Source: an uncultured Lachnospiraceae bacterium (GTDB lineage Bacteria; Bacillota; Clostridia; Lachnospirales; Lachnospiraceae). From it: a DNA stretch of 64,000 bases. The stretch spans positions 5,536-69,535 of the forward strand of contig CAJTQG010000003.1 in the NCBI GenBank assembly GCA_910578605.1, given 5' to 3'. Position numbers and translations under genes: made by a program. The notes under the pieces were generated by a model. It was not told where the DNA came from. It ran no database searches and worked only from the letters and a program-made list of their open reading frames with translations. Positions 21,573 through 30,714 of the stretch are shown here, in pieces (position 1 is the first letter of the stretch; the number at the start of each line of letters is the position of its first letter).

Positions 21573-23810
21573 ATGAAACAGAAAAAGCTGAAAAGCGTTG
21601 GGTTATTTCTGCTTATGCTTGTAGCCATTGGGGGCGTGTGTGCCTTAGCTTGGTTTGGTATCGGCAAAAACCACAGAGGAAGTGCTAAGAATATTATTCT
21701 TGGTCTTGACTTAAAGGGTGGGGTAAGTGTTACCTATGAAGTGGAGGAAAAGAATTTCTCCAATACAGATTTTGAAGATACAAAGGCAAAGCTGGAAAAG
21801 AGAGTAGGGAACTATAGTACAGAGTCCTCTGTATACGCAGAGGGAGATAACAGAATTACCGTTGACATTCCCGGTGTGACAGATGTGGAAAAAATCACCA
21901 ATGATTTAGGAAAGCCAGGTTCTCTCTATTTTGCGTCTGCCATGTCAGAGGGGGAGGATGCAGGAGACCATGAGACAATAAAGGTAGGCTCCACTACTTA
22001 CAAAATATGGCTTTCTGGTTCCGATGTGAAGAATGCTACAGGCGTTTCCACAACAGATAAGAACTCTGGAGCTATTGAGTATATTGTCAGCTTAGATTTT
22101 ACCGACGAAGGTACAAAGAAATTTAAGGAGGCAACAACAGAGAGATTAAATAAAACTATTGCCATCATATATGATGAGCAGGTAATCAGTGAGCCTACAG
22201 TCCAGACAATCATTTCAGACGGAAGTGCACAGATTGACGGACAGAAGGATTTAGAGGAAGCGGAGTCCCTGGCAACTACCATTCGTATTGGTTCCTTAAA
22301 GCTGACATTAAATCAGATTAGCTCTAAGGTGATTGGAGGAAAGTTGGGCAGTGATGCCATTAAGACAAGCTTGACAGCAGGCTTGATTGGTTTTGTGATA
22401 GTTGTTATCTTTATGATATTTGTTTATCGCCTTCCGGGTGTGGTGGCAGGTCTTTCCCTGATTTTGTATACAGGCGCCATTATGGTATGTCTTAATGCCT
22501 TTGATATGACATTGACGCTGCCGGGTATTGCAGGTATTATTCTTGGTATTGGTATGGCAGTGGATGCCAATGTTATTATATATGCTAGAATCCGTGAGGA
22601 ATTAGGCTTAGGAAAGACAGTAAAGAGCGCCATTCAGATTGGTTTTCAGAAGGCAACATCAGCCATTGTGGATGGTAATATTACAACCTTTATTGCAGCC
22701 CTTGTGTTAATGTGGAAGGGTTCAGGTCCGGTAAAGGGATTTGCCCAGACATTGGCAATGAGTATTGTGCTTTCCATGTTTACCGCCATGATTGTTTCCC
22801 GTGCTCTTGTGTATGTGCTATACAATATGGGAGGGGACAAGCCTGCTCTATATGGTGTTCAGAAGGAGAGAAATACGATTGATTTCCTGAAAATCAAAAA
22901 TATTTGCTTTATTGTTTCCGCAGTGTTGGTACTTGGCGGTGTGGCAGGCTTTTTTATTAAGTCTATGAATTATTCTGTAGAGTTCAAGGGCGGTATTTCC
23001 GTGGAAGCTGATTACGGCAAGGCTTATACCATTGAGGAATTTGAAAAGGAAATTCAGCCGAAGCTTGCGGAGGTCATTGGCACAAATGATATTGCAGGTC
23101 AGCCAGTGAGCGGAAGTAACCAGTTAGTCATTAAGACGCCAAATCTTTCTAATGAAAAGATGAATGATATGCAGAAATTGCTGATTGATGAGTTTGGTGC
23201 AAATGCAGATACGATACAGGTAAATGAGATTAGCTCTAGTGTCAGCAAGGAAATGAAATCCAATGCGATTGTATCCGTAATTTTAGCTACCATCTGTATG
23301 CTGCTTTATATATGGGTTCGCTTCAAGGATATACGCTTTGCCTCCAGTGCGGTGATTGCTCTGCTTCATGATGTGTTGATTGTGCTGGCATTTTATGTAG
23401 TATCCCGCACCTCTGTTGGTAATACCTTTATCGCTTGTATGCTGACGATTGTAGGTTACTCTATCAATGCAACTATTGTCATATTTGACCGTATCCGTGA
23501 AAATGTGGCGTCAGCGGGAAGAAATCCGGATTACCGCAATATTGTAAATTTAAGTATAACACAGACACTGACAAGAAGTATCTATACTACCTTTACAACA
23601 TTAGTTATGGTATTGGTATTATATGTTATGGGTGTAGCGTCTATACGTGAATTTACACTTCCAATCATTGTGGGATTGATTTGTGGTGTATATTCCTCCG
23701 TTTGTATTACAGGTGCTCTCTGGTATACAATGAAAACATGGAAGCTGGGAAAAACACAGGGAAGCACAGAAGTGAAATTAGAAAAAAGCAGTAATAAAAA
23801 TAAAAAATAA
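21573..23810 (+). CDS. secDF: Fused protein-export membrane protein SecDF
   Basis: A 745-residue natural fusion of SecD (residues 1 to about 430) and SecF (about 435-745), a proton-driven RND-fold motor that assists SecYEG-SecA secretion. The SecD part begins with a signal-anchor helix and has LGLDLKGGVSVTYEVE, the P1 ectodomain and LPGIAGIILGIGMAVDANVIIYARIREE. The SecF part has FKGGISVEADYG and IVGYSINATIVIFDRIREN. Twelve transmembrane helices are expected. AAGAAAGGAAGAAATAATA precedes the ATG. No yajC is visible. The order SCIFF genes then secDF is common in Clostridia and keeps the SCIFF pair beside export functions. Confidence 0.95.
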   Translation: MKQKKLKSVGLFLLMLVAIGGVCALAWFGIGKNHRGSAKNIILGLDLKGGVSVTYEVEEKNFSNTDFEDTKAKLEKRVGNYSTESSVYAEGDNRITVDIPGVTDVEKITNDLGKPGSLYFASAMSEGEDAGDHETIKVGSTTYKIWLSGSDVKNATGVSTTDKNSGAIEYIVSLDFTDEGTKKFKEATTERLNKTIAIIYDEQVISEPTVQTIISDGSAQIDGQKDLEEAESLATTIRIGSLKLTLNQISSKVIGGKLGSDAIKTSLTAGLIGFVIVVIFMIFVYRLPGVVAGLSLILYTGAIMVCLNAFDMTLTLPGIAGIILGIGMAVDANVIIYARIREELGLGKTVKSAIQIGFQKATSAIVDGNITTFIAALVLMWKGSGPVKGFAQTLAMSIVLSMFTAMIVSRALVYVLYNMGGDKPALYGVQKERNTIDFLKIKNICFIVSAVLVLGGVAGFFIKSMNYSVEFKGGISVEADYGKAYTIEEFEKEIQPKLAEVIGTNDIAGQPVSGSNQLVIKTPNLSNEKMNDMQKLLIDEFGANADTIQVNEISSSVSKEMKSNAIVSVILATICMLLYIWVRFKDIRFASSAVIALLHDVLIVLAFYVVSRTSVGNTFIACMLTIVGYSINATIVIFDRIRENVASAGRNPDYRNIVNLSITQTLTRSIYTTFTTLVMVLVLYVMGVASIREFTLPIIVGLICGVYSSVCITGALWYTMKTWKLGKTQGSTEVKLEKSSNKNKK

Positions 23811-23837
23811 AGCAGGCATTTACGTTTGCTTAAAAAT

Positions 23838-23868
23838 AAAAAGAATCTCGCTTGCGGGATTCTTTTTT
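23838..23868 (+). terminator. Intrinsic terminator after secDF
   Basis: AAAGAATCTCGC (23840-23851) pairs with GCGGGATTCTTT (23854-23865), with one G-U wobble, and continues into a T run to 23868. Confidence 0.88.
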
Positions 23869-23951
23869 ATCGAATAGGAAATTTCCTAGGAAAGAGATTA
23901 TACATGAAAGGAAAATAGTACAGGCGTTTTCGCTTAAAGCTGGTGCAGAAT

Positions 23952-25727
23952 ATGGAACAATGGATGGTTTATCAAAAAAAAGCAGATTTTAATCGGTGGG
24001 CACAGGAGTTTTCCATCAGCCCTATAGTGGCGAGAATTATAAGAAACCGAGATATGATGACAGATGAGCAGGTGGGAGAATATCTCCAGGGAGGAGAAGA
24101 ATGTCTTCATTCCCCAATGTTGTTTAAGGATATGGAAAAAGCGGTACATATTATTGAAAAAAAGATAGAGGAAGGAAAGAAGCTTCGCATTATCAATGAC
24201 TATGATATTGATGGGGTGTGTTCTGGTTATATTCTTTACGATGGTATGAAAAGGCTTGGTGGGAATGTGGATATTCGCACACCGGAAAGACTGCGGGACG
24301 GTTATGGGTTAAATATTCGTTTGGTGGAGGAAGCGCTGGCAGATGGAGTGGATACGATTATTACCTGTGACAATGGTATTGCTGCGAAGCAACAGATTGC
24401 CTACGGAAAGGAACGTGGTATGACGATTATAGTGACAGACCACCATGAAGTGCCTTTTGAGGAGGAGGGAGGCAGGAAAATTTCTATCCTTCCTCCTGCA
24501 GATGCCATTGTCAATCATAAGCAGGAGGATTGTCCCTATCCTTTTAAGGAGTTATGCGGGGCGGCTGTGGCGTATAAATTGATATGCTGTTTGTATGAAA
24601 AGATGAAAAGAGAATTGCCGGAATACAGAGAATTTGTTGCCATTGCAACAATCGGAGATGTAATGGTACTTCAGCAGGAAAATAGAATTTTGACAAAGCA
24701 GGGACTGCAGGTGCTGCAGCACACACAAAATGTAGGACTTCGGGCATTGATGGATGTGTTGGAATTAAAACTGGAGCAGATAGACAGTGAGGCAGTGGGA
24801 TTTCAATTAGGTCCCTGTATAAATGCGGTTGGTAGGCTGGACAGTGCAAAACGGGCCGTAGATTTATTTGCTGCGTCTAGTTATCCTCTTGCCTATCAAA
24901 AAGCGGTGGATATGAAGGAGTGGAATGAACAGAGAAAAAAGCTGACAGAGGAGGGAACAATAGAAGCAGTCAACCAGGTAGAACATGGAGATTGGAGGGA
25001 GGACCCGATATATGTTATTTATCTGCCGGATTGCCACGAAAGCTTGGCAGGAATTATAGCAGGCAGAATTAGGGAGCAGTATAATCGGCCTGTTTTTGTA
25101 TTTACGGATACGGAGAACACAGATGAGGAGGGGAACTTTTTGGTGAAAGGTTCAGGACGCTCTGTTGACAGTTATTCTATGTATGAGGGAATGCATAGCT
25201 GCAGTGAATTGCTATATAAATTTGGAGGCCACAAGGGAGCGGGGGGGCTTTCCTTAAAGCAGGAGAATCTAGAGCCTTTCAGAAAAAAAATCAATCAGCT
25301 GTGTCCTCTGTCGCCAAAGGATTTTGTACAGCAAGTATGGATAGACGCGCCAGCGCCCTTCTCCTACATGAATCTGGAGCTTGTGGAGGATTTAGAAGTG
25401 CTGCAGCCTACGGGAAATGGGAACGAAAAGCCTTGTTTTGCCCAAAAAAATATAAAGCTTTTAAAATTAGATGTGTATGGGGAGGCAAGAAAAATTATGA
25501 GAATGAAAGTGAGAGGGGAGGATGGACAGGAATGCATAGGTGTGTATTTTAATGCTAGGCAGCTTTTAGAGGAGATGAGACAGCGATATGGGGAGGAGGA
25601 AGTGGAAAAGGCTCTGAAAGGTTTGGACAACCCTATTTTTTTTCGTGCTGTTTATATGCCTAGGAAAAATGAGTTTCGAGGGAATGTGTCAGTCCAGTTA
25701 GAATTTACAAGGATACAGCTTGAATAA
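23952..25727 (+). CDS. recJ: Single-stranded-DNA-specific exonuclease RecJ
   Basis: A 591-residue DHH-family 5'-3' ssDNA exonuclease used in recombination and mismatch or base excision repair. The metal-binding motifs are NDYDIDGVCSGY (about residue 84), TCDNGIAAK, TDHHEVPFEEEGG (the DHH motif), GPCINAVGRLDSAKRAVDL and SGRSVDSYSMYEG with KFGGHKGAGG (DHHA1). An OB-like domain closes the protein. The ribosome binding site is weak (AGCTGGTGCAGAAT before ATG 23952); GTG 23943 is the alternative start. The order secDF-recJ-apt matches other Firmicutes. Confidence 0.94.
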   Translation: MEQWMVYQKKADFNRWAQEFSISPIVARIIRNRDMMTDEQVGEYLQGGEECLHSPMLFKDMEKAVHIIEKKIEEGKKLRIINDYDIDGVCSGYILYDGMKRLGGNVDIRTPERLRDGYGLNIRLVEEALADGVDTIITCDNGIAAKQQIAYGKERGMTIIVTDHHEVPFEEEGGRKISILPPADAIVNHKQEDCPYPFKELCGAAVAYKLICCLYEKMKRELPEYREFVAIATIGDVMVLQQENRILTKQGLQVLQHTQNVGLRALMDVLELKLEQIDSEAVGFQLGPCINAVGRLDSAKRAVDLFAASSYPLAYQKAVDMKEWNEQRKKLTEEGTIEAVNQVEHGDWREDPIYVIYLPDCHESLAGIIAGRIREQYNRPVFVFTDTENTDEEGNFLVKGSGRSVDSYSMYEGMHSCSELLYKFGGHKGAGGLSLKQENLEPFRKKINQLCPLSPKDFVQQVWIDAPAPFSYMNLELVEDLEVLQPTGNGNEKPCFAQKNIKLLKLDVYGEARKIMRMKVRGEDGQECIGVYFNARQLLEEMRQRYGEEEVEKALKGLDNPIFFRAVYMPRKNEFRGNVSVQLEFTRIQLE

Positions 25728-25835
25728 AGTAATATCTTTTGTTAAAATACTATTTAGTTAGTGTCAATTGGGCGAATGAGCTTGACACAAACAAAAAAAT
25801 AACAGGATAAATGCTACGGCGGAATGGAGAGGAAT

Positions 25836-26360
25836 ATGAAACAGCTAGAAGAGTACATAAGAAGCATTCCTGATTTTCCGGAGGAGGGAATTATTTTTAG
25901 AGATGTGACCTCCGTCCTTCAGGATGCAAATGGATTACATATGGCCATTGACCAGATGCAGGAGAAAATAGCAGATTTAGATTTTGACGTGATTGTGGGA
26001 CCGGAATCTAGAGGATTTATTTTTGGGGTTCCTATTGCCTATAATCTAAACAAGCCTTTTGTACCTGTAAGAAAGAAAGGTAAGCTGCCATGTGAGACGA
26101 TAGAGAAGGAATATGCGCTAGAGTATGGAAATGCAGTGATTGAGATGCATAAAGATTCTATTCAGCCGGGACAGAAAGTGTTGATTGTAGATGATTTAAT
26201 TGCAACAGGAGGCACTATTGAGGCGATTACTCAGATGGTGGAAAGCTTAGGGGGCCAGGTGAGTGGAATTGTATTTTTGATGGAGTTATCAGGACTAGAA
26301 GGCAGAAAGCGCTTAGAGGGCTACAGAGTCGAATCTGTTATTGTTTACGAAGGCAAATAA
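25836..26360 (+). CDS. apt: Adenine phosphoribosyltransferase
   Basis: A 174-residue type I phosphoribosyltransferase for adenine salvage (adenine + PRPP to AMP). The start IRSIPDFPEEGIIFRDVTSV is typical of Apt. The mid-region has GPESRGFIFGVPIAY, and the PRPP-binding motif VLIVDDLIATGGT lies at about residues 114-126. ATG 25836 follows GGAGAGGAAT, which lies within the longer frame starting at 25824. It begins a purine run: purO and the AICAR transformylase gene follow with 18-nt gaps. relA, often found after apt in Firmicutes, is absent here. Confidence 0.95.
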   Translation: MKQLEEYIRSIPDFPEEGIIFRDVTSVLQDANGLHMAIDQMQEKIADLDFDVIVGPESRGFIFGVPIAYNLNKPFVPVRKKGKLPCETIEKEYALEYGNAVIEMHKDSIQPGQKVLIVDDLIATGGTIEAITQMVESLGGQVSGIVFLMELSGLEGRKRLEGYRVESVIVYEGK

Positions 26361-26378
26361 AGGAGAGGAGCAGACAAG

Positions 26379-27095
26379 ATGGAGCAGATAAAATTAGACC
26401 AGGAATTACAGAGTAATCCCTATCCGGGAAGAGGAATTGTAATAGGAAGAACAGAGGACGGAGCGAAAGCAGTATGTGCCTATTTTATAATGGGCAGAAG
26501 CGAAAACAGCCGCAATCGTGTATTTGTGGAGGAGGGAGAAGGAATCCGCACAAAAGCATTTGATCCGGCAAATCTTGTGGACCCAAGCCTTGTAATCTAT
26601 GCCCCTGTTCGGGTGATGGGGAATTGTACTATTGTCACCAACGGTGACCAGACAGATACTATATATGATTTGATGTCTAAGGGACAAACTTTTGAGCAGG
26701 CGCTTTGCACAAGAGAATTTGAGCCGGATGCCCCAAACTATACCCCTAGAATTTCCGGTATTATGGAGATAGAAGAGGGGAAATATACTTACTCCATGTC
26801 CATATTAAAAAGCAGCAATGCACAGGGAGAGGGCTGCAATCGCTATACATTTTCCTATGACAATCCCCAGCCAGGAGAAGGCCATTTTATACATACATAT
26901 AAGGAAAACATAGAGCCGCTTCCCAGCTTTGAGGGGGAGCCAAAGCTAGTTAAGATTTCAAATGATATAAACGCATTTGCCCACGGCTTGTGGACAAGTT
27001 TAAATGAAGAGAATAAAGTCTCCCTGTTTGTCCGTTTTATTGATATTCAAACAGGAGCATATGAGACAAAGATTTATAATAAAAACAAATCATGA
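26379..27095 (+). CDS. purO: IMP cyclohydrolase, PurO family
   Basis: A 238-residue protein of the archaeal-type IMP cyclohydrolase family, which closes FAICAR to IMP, the last step of purine synthesis. Family features seen are SNPYPGRGIVIGRTEDG, GRSENSRNRVF, VIYAPVRVMGNCTIVTNGDQ followed by TDTIYD, and NYTPRISGIME. It is unrelated to the N-terminal MGS-like cyclohydrolase domain of bacterial PurH. AAAGGAGAGGAG gives a strong ribosome binding site. The neighbour downstream is a free-standing AICAR transformylase, so the two together replace bifunctional PurH. Function is inferred from family and context. Confidence 0.88.
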   Translation: MEQIKLDQELQSNPYPGRGIVIGRTEDGAKAVCAYFIMGRSENSRNRVFVEEGEGIRTKAFDPANLVDPSLVIYAPVRVMGNCTIVTNGDQTDTIYDLMSKGQTFEQALCTREFEPDAPNYTPRISGIMEIEEGKYTYSMSILKSSNAQGEGCNRYTFSYDNPQPGEGHFIHTYKENIEPLPSFEGEPKLVKISNDINAFAHGLWTSLNEENKVSLFVRFIDIQTGAYETKIYNKNKS

Positions 27096-27113
27096 TAAAG
27101 AAAGGGTTTTGAA

Positions 27114-28289
27114 ATGAAGGAATTAGAATTAAAGTATGGCTGCAATCCAAATCAGAAGCCTTCCCGCATATACATGGAAAATGGAGAGCTGCCAATTACA
27201 GTATTAAATGGAAAGCCAGGATATATTAACTTTTTGGATGCATTTAACGGATGGCTGTTGGTGAAGGAGTTAAAGCAGGCTACAGGACTTCCGGCGGCAG
27301 CCTCCTTCAAGCATGTATCGCCTGCAGGGGCGGCAGTGGGCTTGCCTTTGTCGGATGTGCTTAAAAAAATATATTGGGTGGAGGATTTAGGAGAATTATC
27401 ACCATTAGCCTGTGCCTATGCAAGAGCAAGAGGGGCGGATAGAATGTCCTCCTTTGGAGACTTTATTGCACTTTCCCACGTATGTGATGTGCCCACGGCA
27501 CTGATGATTAAGCGGGAAGTGTCTGACGGAATTATTGCCCCGGGCTATGAGCCGGAGGCATTGGATATATTAAAGGCAAAGAAAAAGGGAAATTACAATG
27601 TCATTCAAATTGACGAGAATTATGTGCCGGATTCCATTGAGAAAAAACAAGTATTTGGCATTACCTTTGAGCAGGGCAGAAATGAGCTGCATATAGGAGA
27701 GGATTTCTTTGACAATATTGTGACGGAGAATAAAGAAATTCCTGAAAGTGCAAAGATTGATTTGGCTATCGCCATGATTACATTAAAGTACACCCAGTCC
27801 AACTCTGTCTGCTACGCTTTAGGGGGACAGGCAATCGGTATCGGTGCCGGACAGCAGTCACGGATTCACTGTACAAGATTAGCAGGGCAGAAGGCGGACA
27901 ACTGGTGGCTTCGCCAGCACCCTAAGGTATTATCTCTTCCGTTTTTAGATAAAATAGGACGGGCAGACAGAGATAATGCCATAGATGTGTATATTGGAGA
28001 GGAGTATATGGATGTGTTAGCGGACGGAATGTGGGAGAATACATTCCAGGAAAAGCCGGAGGTGTTTACAAGAGAAGAGAAGCGGGAATGGCTTGATAAG
28101 ATGGAAAATGTTGCCCTTGGCTCTGACGCGTTCTTTCCTTTTGGGGATAATATTGAGAGAGCAAAAAAAAGCGGCGTCAAGTTTATTGCCCAGCCAGGGG
28201 GTTCTGTGAGAGATGACAATGTGATTGCAGTGTGCAATAAATATCACATGGCAATGGCCTTTACGGGAATTCGTCTGTTCCATCATTAA
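27114..28289 (+). CDS. purH: Free-standing AICAR formyltransferase (PurH-like)
   Basis: A 391-residue protein corresponding to the AICAR transformylase half of PurH, adding a formyl group from 10-formyl-THF to AICAR. It opens LKYGCNPNQKPSRIYMENG, as the transformylase domain does in bifunctional PurH, and has the catalytic Lys-His in SFKHVSPAGAA (about residues 66-67), SDGIIAPGYEPEALDIL, YTQSNSVCYALGGQAIGIGAGQQ and a C-terminal ending QPGGSVRDDNVIAVCNKY with MAMAFTGIRLFHH. The N-terminal cyclohydrolase domain is missing; PurO, 18 nt upstream, should supply that step. Confidence 0.92.
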   Translation: MKELELKYGCNPNQKPSRIYMENGELPITVLNGKPGYINFLDAFNGWLLVKELKQATGLPAAASFKHVSPAGAAVGLPLSDVLKKIYWVEDLGELSPLACAYARARGADRMSSFGDFIALSHVCDVPTALMIKREVSDGIIAPGYEPEALDILKAKKKGNYNVIQIDENYVPDSIEKKQVFGITFEQGRNELHIGEDFFDNIVTENKEIPESAKIDLAIAMITLKYTQSNSVCYALGGQAIGIGAGQQSRIHCTRLAGQKADNWWLRQHPKVLSLPFLDKIGRADRDNAIDVYIGEEYMDVLADGMWENTFQEKPEVFTREEKREWLDKMENVALGSDAFFPFGDNIERAKKSGVKFIAQPGGSVRDDNVIAVCNKYHMAMAFTGIRLFHH

Positions 28290-28322
28290 AAAGTTTATCA
28301 TTAGAGGATTTGCAGATACAAA

Positions 28323-28351
28323 ATGATATCAATAGATGTGAACAATATCAT
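28323..28351 (+). promoter_or_regulatory. Inverted repeat upstream of galM, possible operator
   Basis: ATGATAT (28323-28329) and ATATCAT (28345-28351) are perfect inverse complements 15 nt apart in the galM leader. The LacI-type gene downstream makes a regulatory site plausible, but the spacing is unlike typical LacI-family operators and the sequence is A/T-rich. Confidence 0.25.
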
Positions 28352-28400
28352 ACATAAATATATAAAAGTCAGATAGCAATTAAAAGAAAGGAAATAAAGT

Positions 28401-29459
28401 ATGAGTATCGAGAAGACTGGTTTTGGATGTGCAAAGGACGGCACACCTGTTGATTTGTACACTATTACAAACAGCAATGGTATGGTTGCTAAATTTACAA
28501 ATTTTGGCGCTGTTTTAGTATCACTTTTGGTGCCGGACAAAGACGGCAAAATGGCAGATGTTGTACTTGGCTATGAGGATGTGACAGGCTATTATGTCAA
28601 TGAGCCTAATTTTGGCGCAACGATTGGTCGTCATGCCAATCGTATTGGAGGAGCAAAATTTACATTAAACGGAAAAGAGTACACATTAGATACCAATGAT
28701 GGTGACAATAATCTTCATGGAGGCTACAATGGCTATCACAAAAGGGTTTGGGAGGCAAATACCTATACCTCTGCCCTTGGCCAGGTGATGGAATTTACTT
28801 ATCACAGCAAGGATATGGATCAGGGATTTCCAGGAAATTTGAATGTGACAGTTACCTATACCTTGACAGAGGATAACAGTATTGTAATTCACTATAAGGC
28901 TTTAAGTGACCAGGATACTATATGTAATCTTACAAACCACAGTTATTTTAATTTGGCGGGGCATGACCATGGTACTATATTGGACCAGAAGGTGTGGCTG
29001 GACAGTGATTTCTTTACTTGGGCAGATGAGGAATCTATTCCTGACGGCAAGATTTTGCCGGTGGAAGGAACTCCTATGGATTTTAGAACTGCTAAATTGA
29101 TTGGAAAAGATATAGAGGAGAATTATGACCAGTTAGTGTGGGGAAAAGGCTTTGACCATAACTGGGTATTGAAGACTACGCCAGGTGAAGTTTCTCTGGT
29201 TGGTTCTATGGAGGATGAGGCTTCAGGGCGTGTGATGGAATTTTATACAGACCTTCCGGGAATCCAATTTTACTGCGGAAACTTTTTGGAGGATGAAAAG
29301 GGCGGCAAAGGAGGCGCAGTATACAAGCATAGAAGCGGCGCATGTTTTGAGACACAATTCTATCCTAATGCCATTCACTGTCCTGAATTTGCACAGCCAG
29401 TAATAAAGGCTGGGGAGGAATTCGAGACAACTACAATTTATAAATTTTCAGTAAAATGA
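28401..29459 (+). CDS. galM: Aldose 1-epimerase
   Basis: A 352-residue galactose mutarotase family enzyme interconverting alpha and beta anomers of aldohexoses. Motifs are FGATIGRHANRIGGAKFTLNG (about residues 73-93), NNLHGGYNGYHKRVW with an active-site His, NLTNHSYFNLAGHD with the second His, GKGFDHNWVL, and the catalytic Glu region SGACFETQFYPNAIH. Cytoplasmic, no signal peptide. AGAAAGGAAATAAAGT precedes the ATG. It is followed 54 nt later by a LacI-family regulator that may control it; no galK or galT is near. Confidence 0.95.
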   Translation: MSIEKTGFGCAKDGTPVDLYTITNSNGMVAKFTNFGAVLVSLLVPDKDGKMADVVLGYEDVTGYYVNEPNFGATIGRHANRIGGAKFTLNGKEYTLDTNDGDNNLHGGYNGYHKRVWEANTYTSALGQVMEFTYHSKDMDQGFPGNLNVTVTYTLTEDNSIVIHYKALSDQDTICNLTNHSYFNLAGHDHGTILDQKVWLDSDFFTWADEESIPDGKILPVEGTPMDFRTAKLIGKDIEENYDQLVWGKGFDHNWVLKTTPGEVSLVGSMEDEASGRVMEFYTDLPGIQFYCGNFLEDEKGGKGGAVYKHRSGACFETQFYPNAIHCPEFAQPVIKAGEEFETTTIYKFSVK

Positions 29460-29513
29460 GACAAACAGGGACAAAATATTATGTAGATAAAGGGGATAGA
29501 TAAGAGGACAATT

Positions 29514-30536
29514 ATGGTTACAATAAAAGATATAGCGAAAGAGGCAGGCGTAAGTACCACAACAGTCTCCAATGTTCTCCACGGCAACACAAATCGAGTG
29601 TCGGCACAAAAGGTAGAGCTTATTAGCAGGCTGATTGCGGAGATGGGATATGAGACGGAGCACAAGGTTTCTTATAGGAAAAAAGAAAAATCACGTATGG
29701 TGGCAGTGATTATGTATGCATCGAAGGAATATGAGAAGTCTATATTGGCTGATCCGTTTTTTGGGGAAACAATGGGTACCATAGAGGAGGCTTTAAAAAA
29801 GAAAGGATACTATACTATGCTGTATTCTGCTAAAACTGTGGAGGATATTATGCCCATGGTAATGCGCTGCAATATTGACGGCATTATTACTTTATCTTTC
29901 AGCAGAAAGGACTGTGAGAAAATTTACAGCCTAATAGGAAAGCCAGTGGTTTCCATTGATGCATATGGGGAGGGAAAGGCGGAAGGAAAAGAGATTGTAA
30001 ACATCGGAATTGATGATTTTGCCGGCGCCTACGAGATGATGGGGCATTTGTTAAAATGTAAATACGATATGATTTTGTTTTGTGCGGCCAGGGACCATGG
30101 GGTGGACCATGAGCGTTGGCTTGGCTGTCTGAAGGCATTAGAGCAATGGCAAGGAAAAAAGCCTGTGTGCAAAATGATCTCTGTGGGACTAAGCAAAGCA
30201 AAGCGTATGGAAATTATTGAGCAGATTTGCAAAAGAAAAAAGGATAACTGGGCATTATTTTATGCTTCGGATATTTATGCGATAGAGGCAATTTCTGTTT
30301 GTCGGGAGAAAGGGATTCAGATTCCTGTAGATCTGGGAATATGTGGATTTGATAATATTTTATATTCAGAATTTTGTGTTCCTCCCTTAACCACGGTCAA
30401 ACAGAATTTTGGTCTGAAGGCGAAAATGGCAGTGGATGTATTGTCAGAGCTTATACAGGAAAACTACGATGGAGAGAGGGAAGTGATACTTCCTGTATCG
30501 CTGGTTGTGAGAAAATCCTGCAGAAACCAGGTATGA
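29514..30536 (+). CDS. LacI/GalR-family transcriptional regulator
   Basis: A 340-residue regulator. The N-terminal helix-turn-helix (VTIKDIAKEAGVSTTTVSNV, residues 2-21) and hinge (LISRLIAEMGYE) are followed by a periplasmic-binding-protein-like effector domain (residues about 62-335) with typical DLGICGFDNILYSEFCVPPL and TTVKQNFGLKAKMAVDVL near the end. The effector is presumably a sugar; the galM gene directly upstream suggests a hexose. The ATG follows AGAGGACAATT. The operator was not identified with confidence. Confidence 0.9.
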   Translation: MVTIKDIAKEAGVSTTTVSNVLHGNTNRVSAQKVELISRLIAEMGYETEHKVSYRKKEKSRMVAVIMYASKEYEKSILADPFFGETMGTIEEALKKKGYYTMLYSAKTVEDIMPMVMRCNIDGIITLSFSRKDCEKIYSLIGKPVVSIDAYGEGKAEGKEIVNIGIDDFAGAYEMMGHLLKCKYDMILFCAARDHGVDHERWLGCLKALEQWQGKKPVCKMISVGLSKAKRMEIIEQICKRKKDNWALFYASDIYAIEAISVCREKGIQIPVDLGICGFDNILYSEFCVPPLTTVKQNFGLKAKMAVDVLSELIQENYDGEREVILPVSLVVRKSCRNQV

Positions 30537-30570
30537 TAAGGTTACCATTCATACTTGCTTCACTCATATA

Positions 30571-30599
30571 AAAGCAGTCAGGGCTGCTTTGCAGTTTTT
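30571..30599 (+). terminator. Terminator after the LacI-type gene
   Basis: AAAGCAG (30571-30577) pairs with CTGCTTT (30584-30590) around a six-base loop; TTTTTG follows at 30594-30599. Confidence 0.6.
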
Positions 30600-30672
30600 G
30601 TTTTGCATATATGTTGAAGTGAATGATTTTGTCACAAACAATAACAGAATCCATAGTGTATTGTCATGAAAT

Positions 30673-30713
30673 AAAATCACCTGCATACATTGTAAAAGGC
30701 AGGTGATTTTTTT
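30673..30713 (+). terminator. Perfect terminator hairpin overlapping the spoIIP RBS
   Basis: AAAATCACCTGC (30673-30684) and GCAGGTGATTTT (30699-30710) form a perfect 12-bp stem followed by more Ts to 30713. The right arm contains AGGTGA (30701-30706), the only Shine-Dalgarno candidate for spoIIP, whose likely TTG start is at 30715. The layout is the same as at 8360-8411 before the second PBP gene. Confidence 0.75.
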
Positions 30714-30714
30714 G

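Noticed and set aside
25760..25793. Hairpin GTGTCAA/TTGACAC between recJ and apt as a terminator
   Set aside because: The 7-bp stem has a 14-nt loop and is followed by an A-rich, not T-rich, tract; left unassigned.
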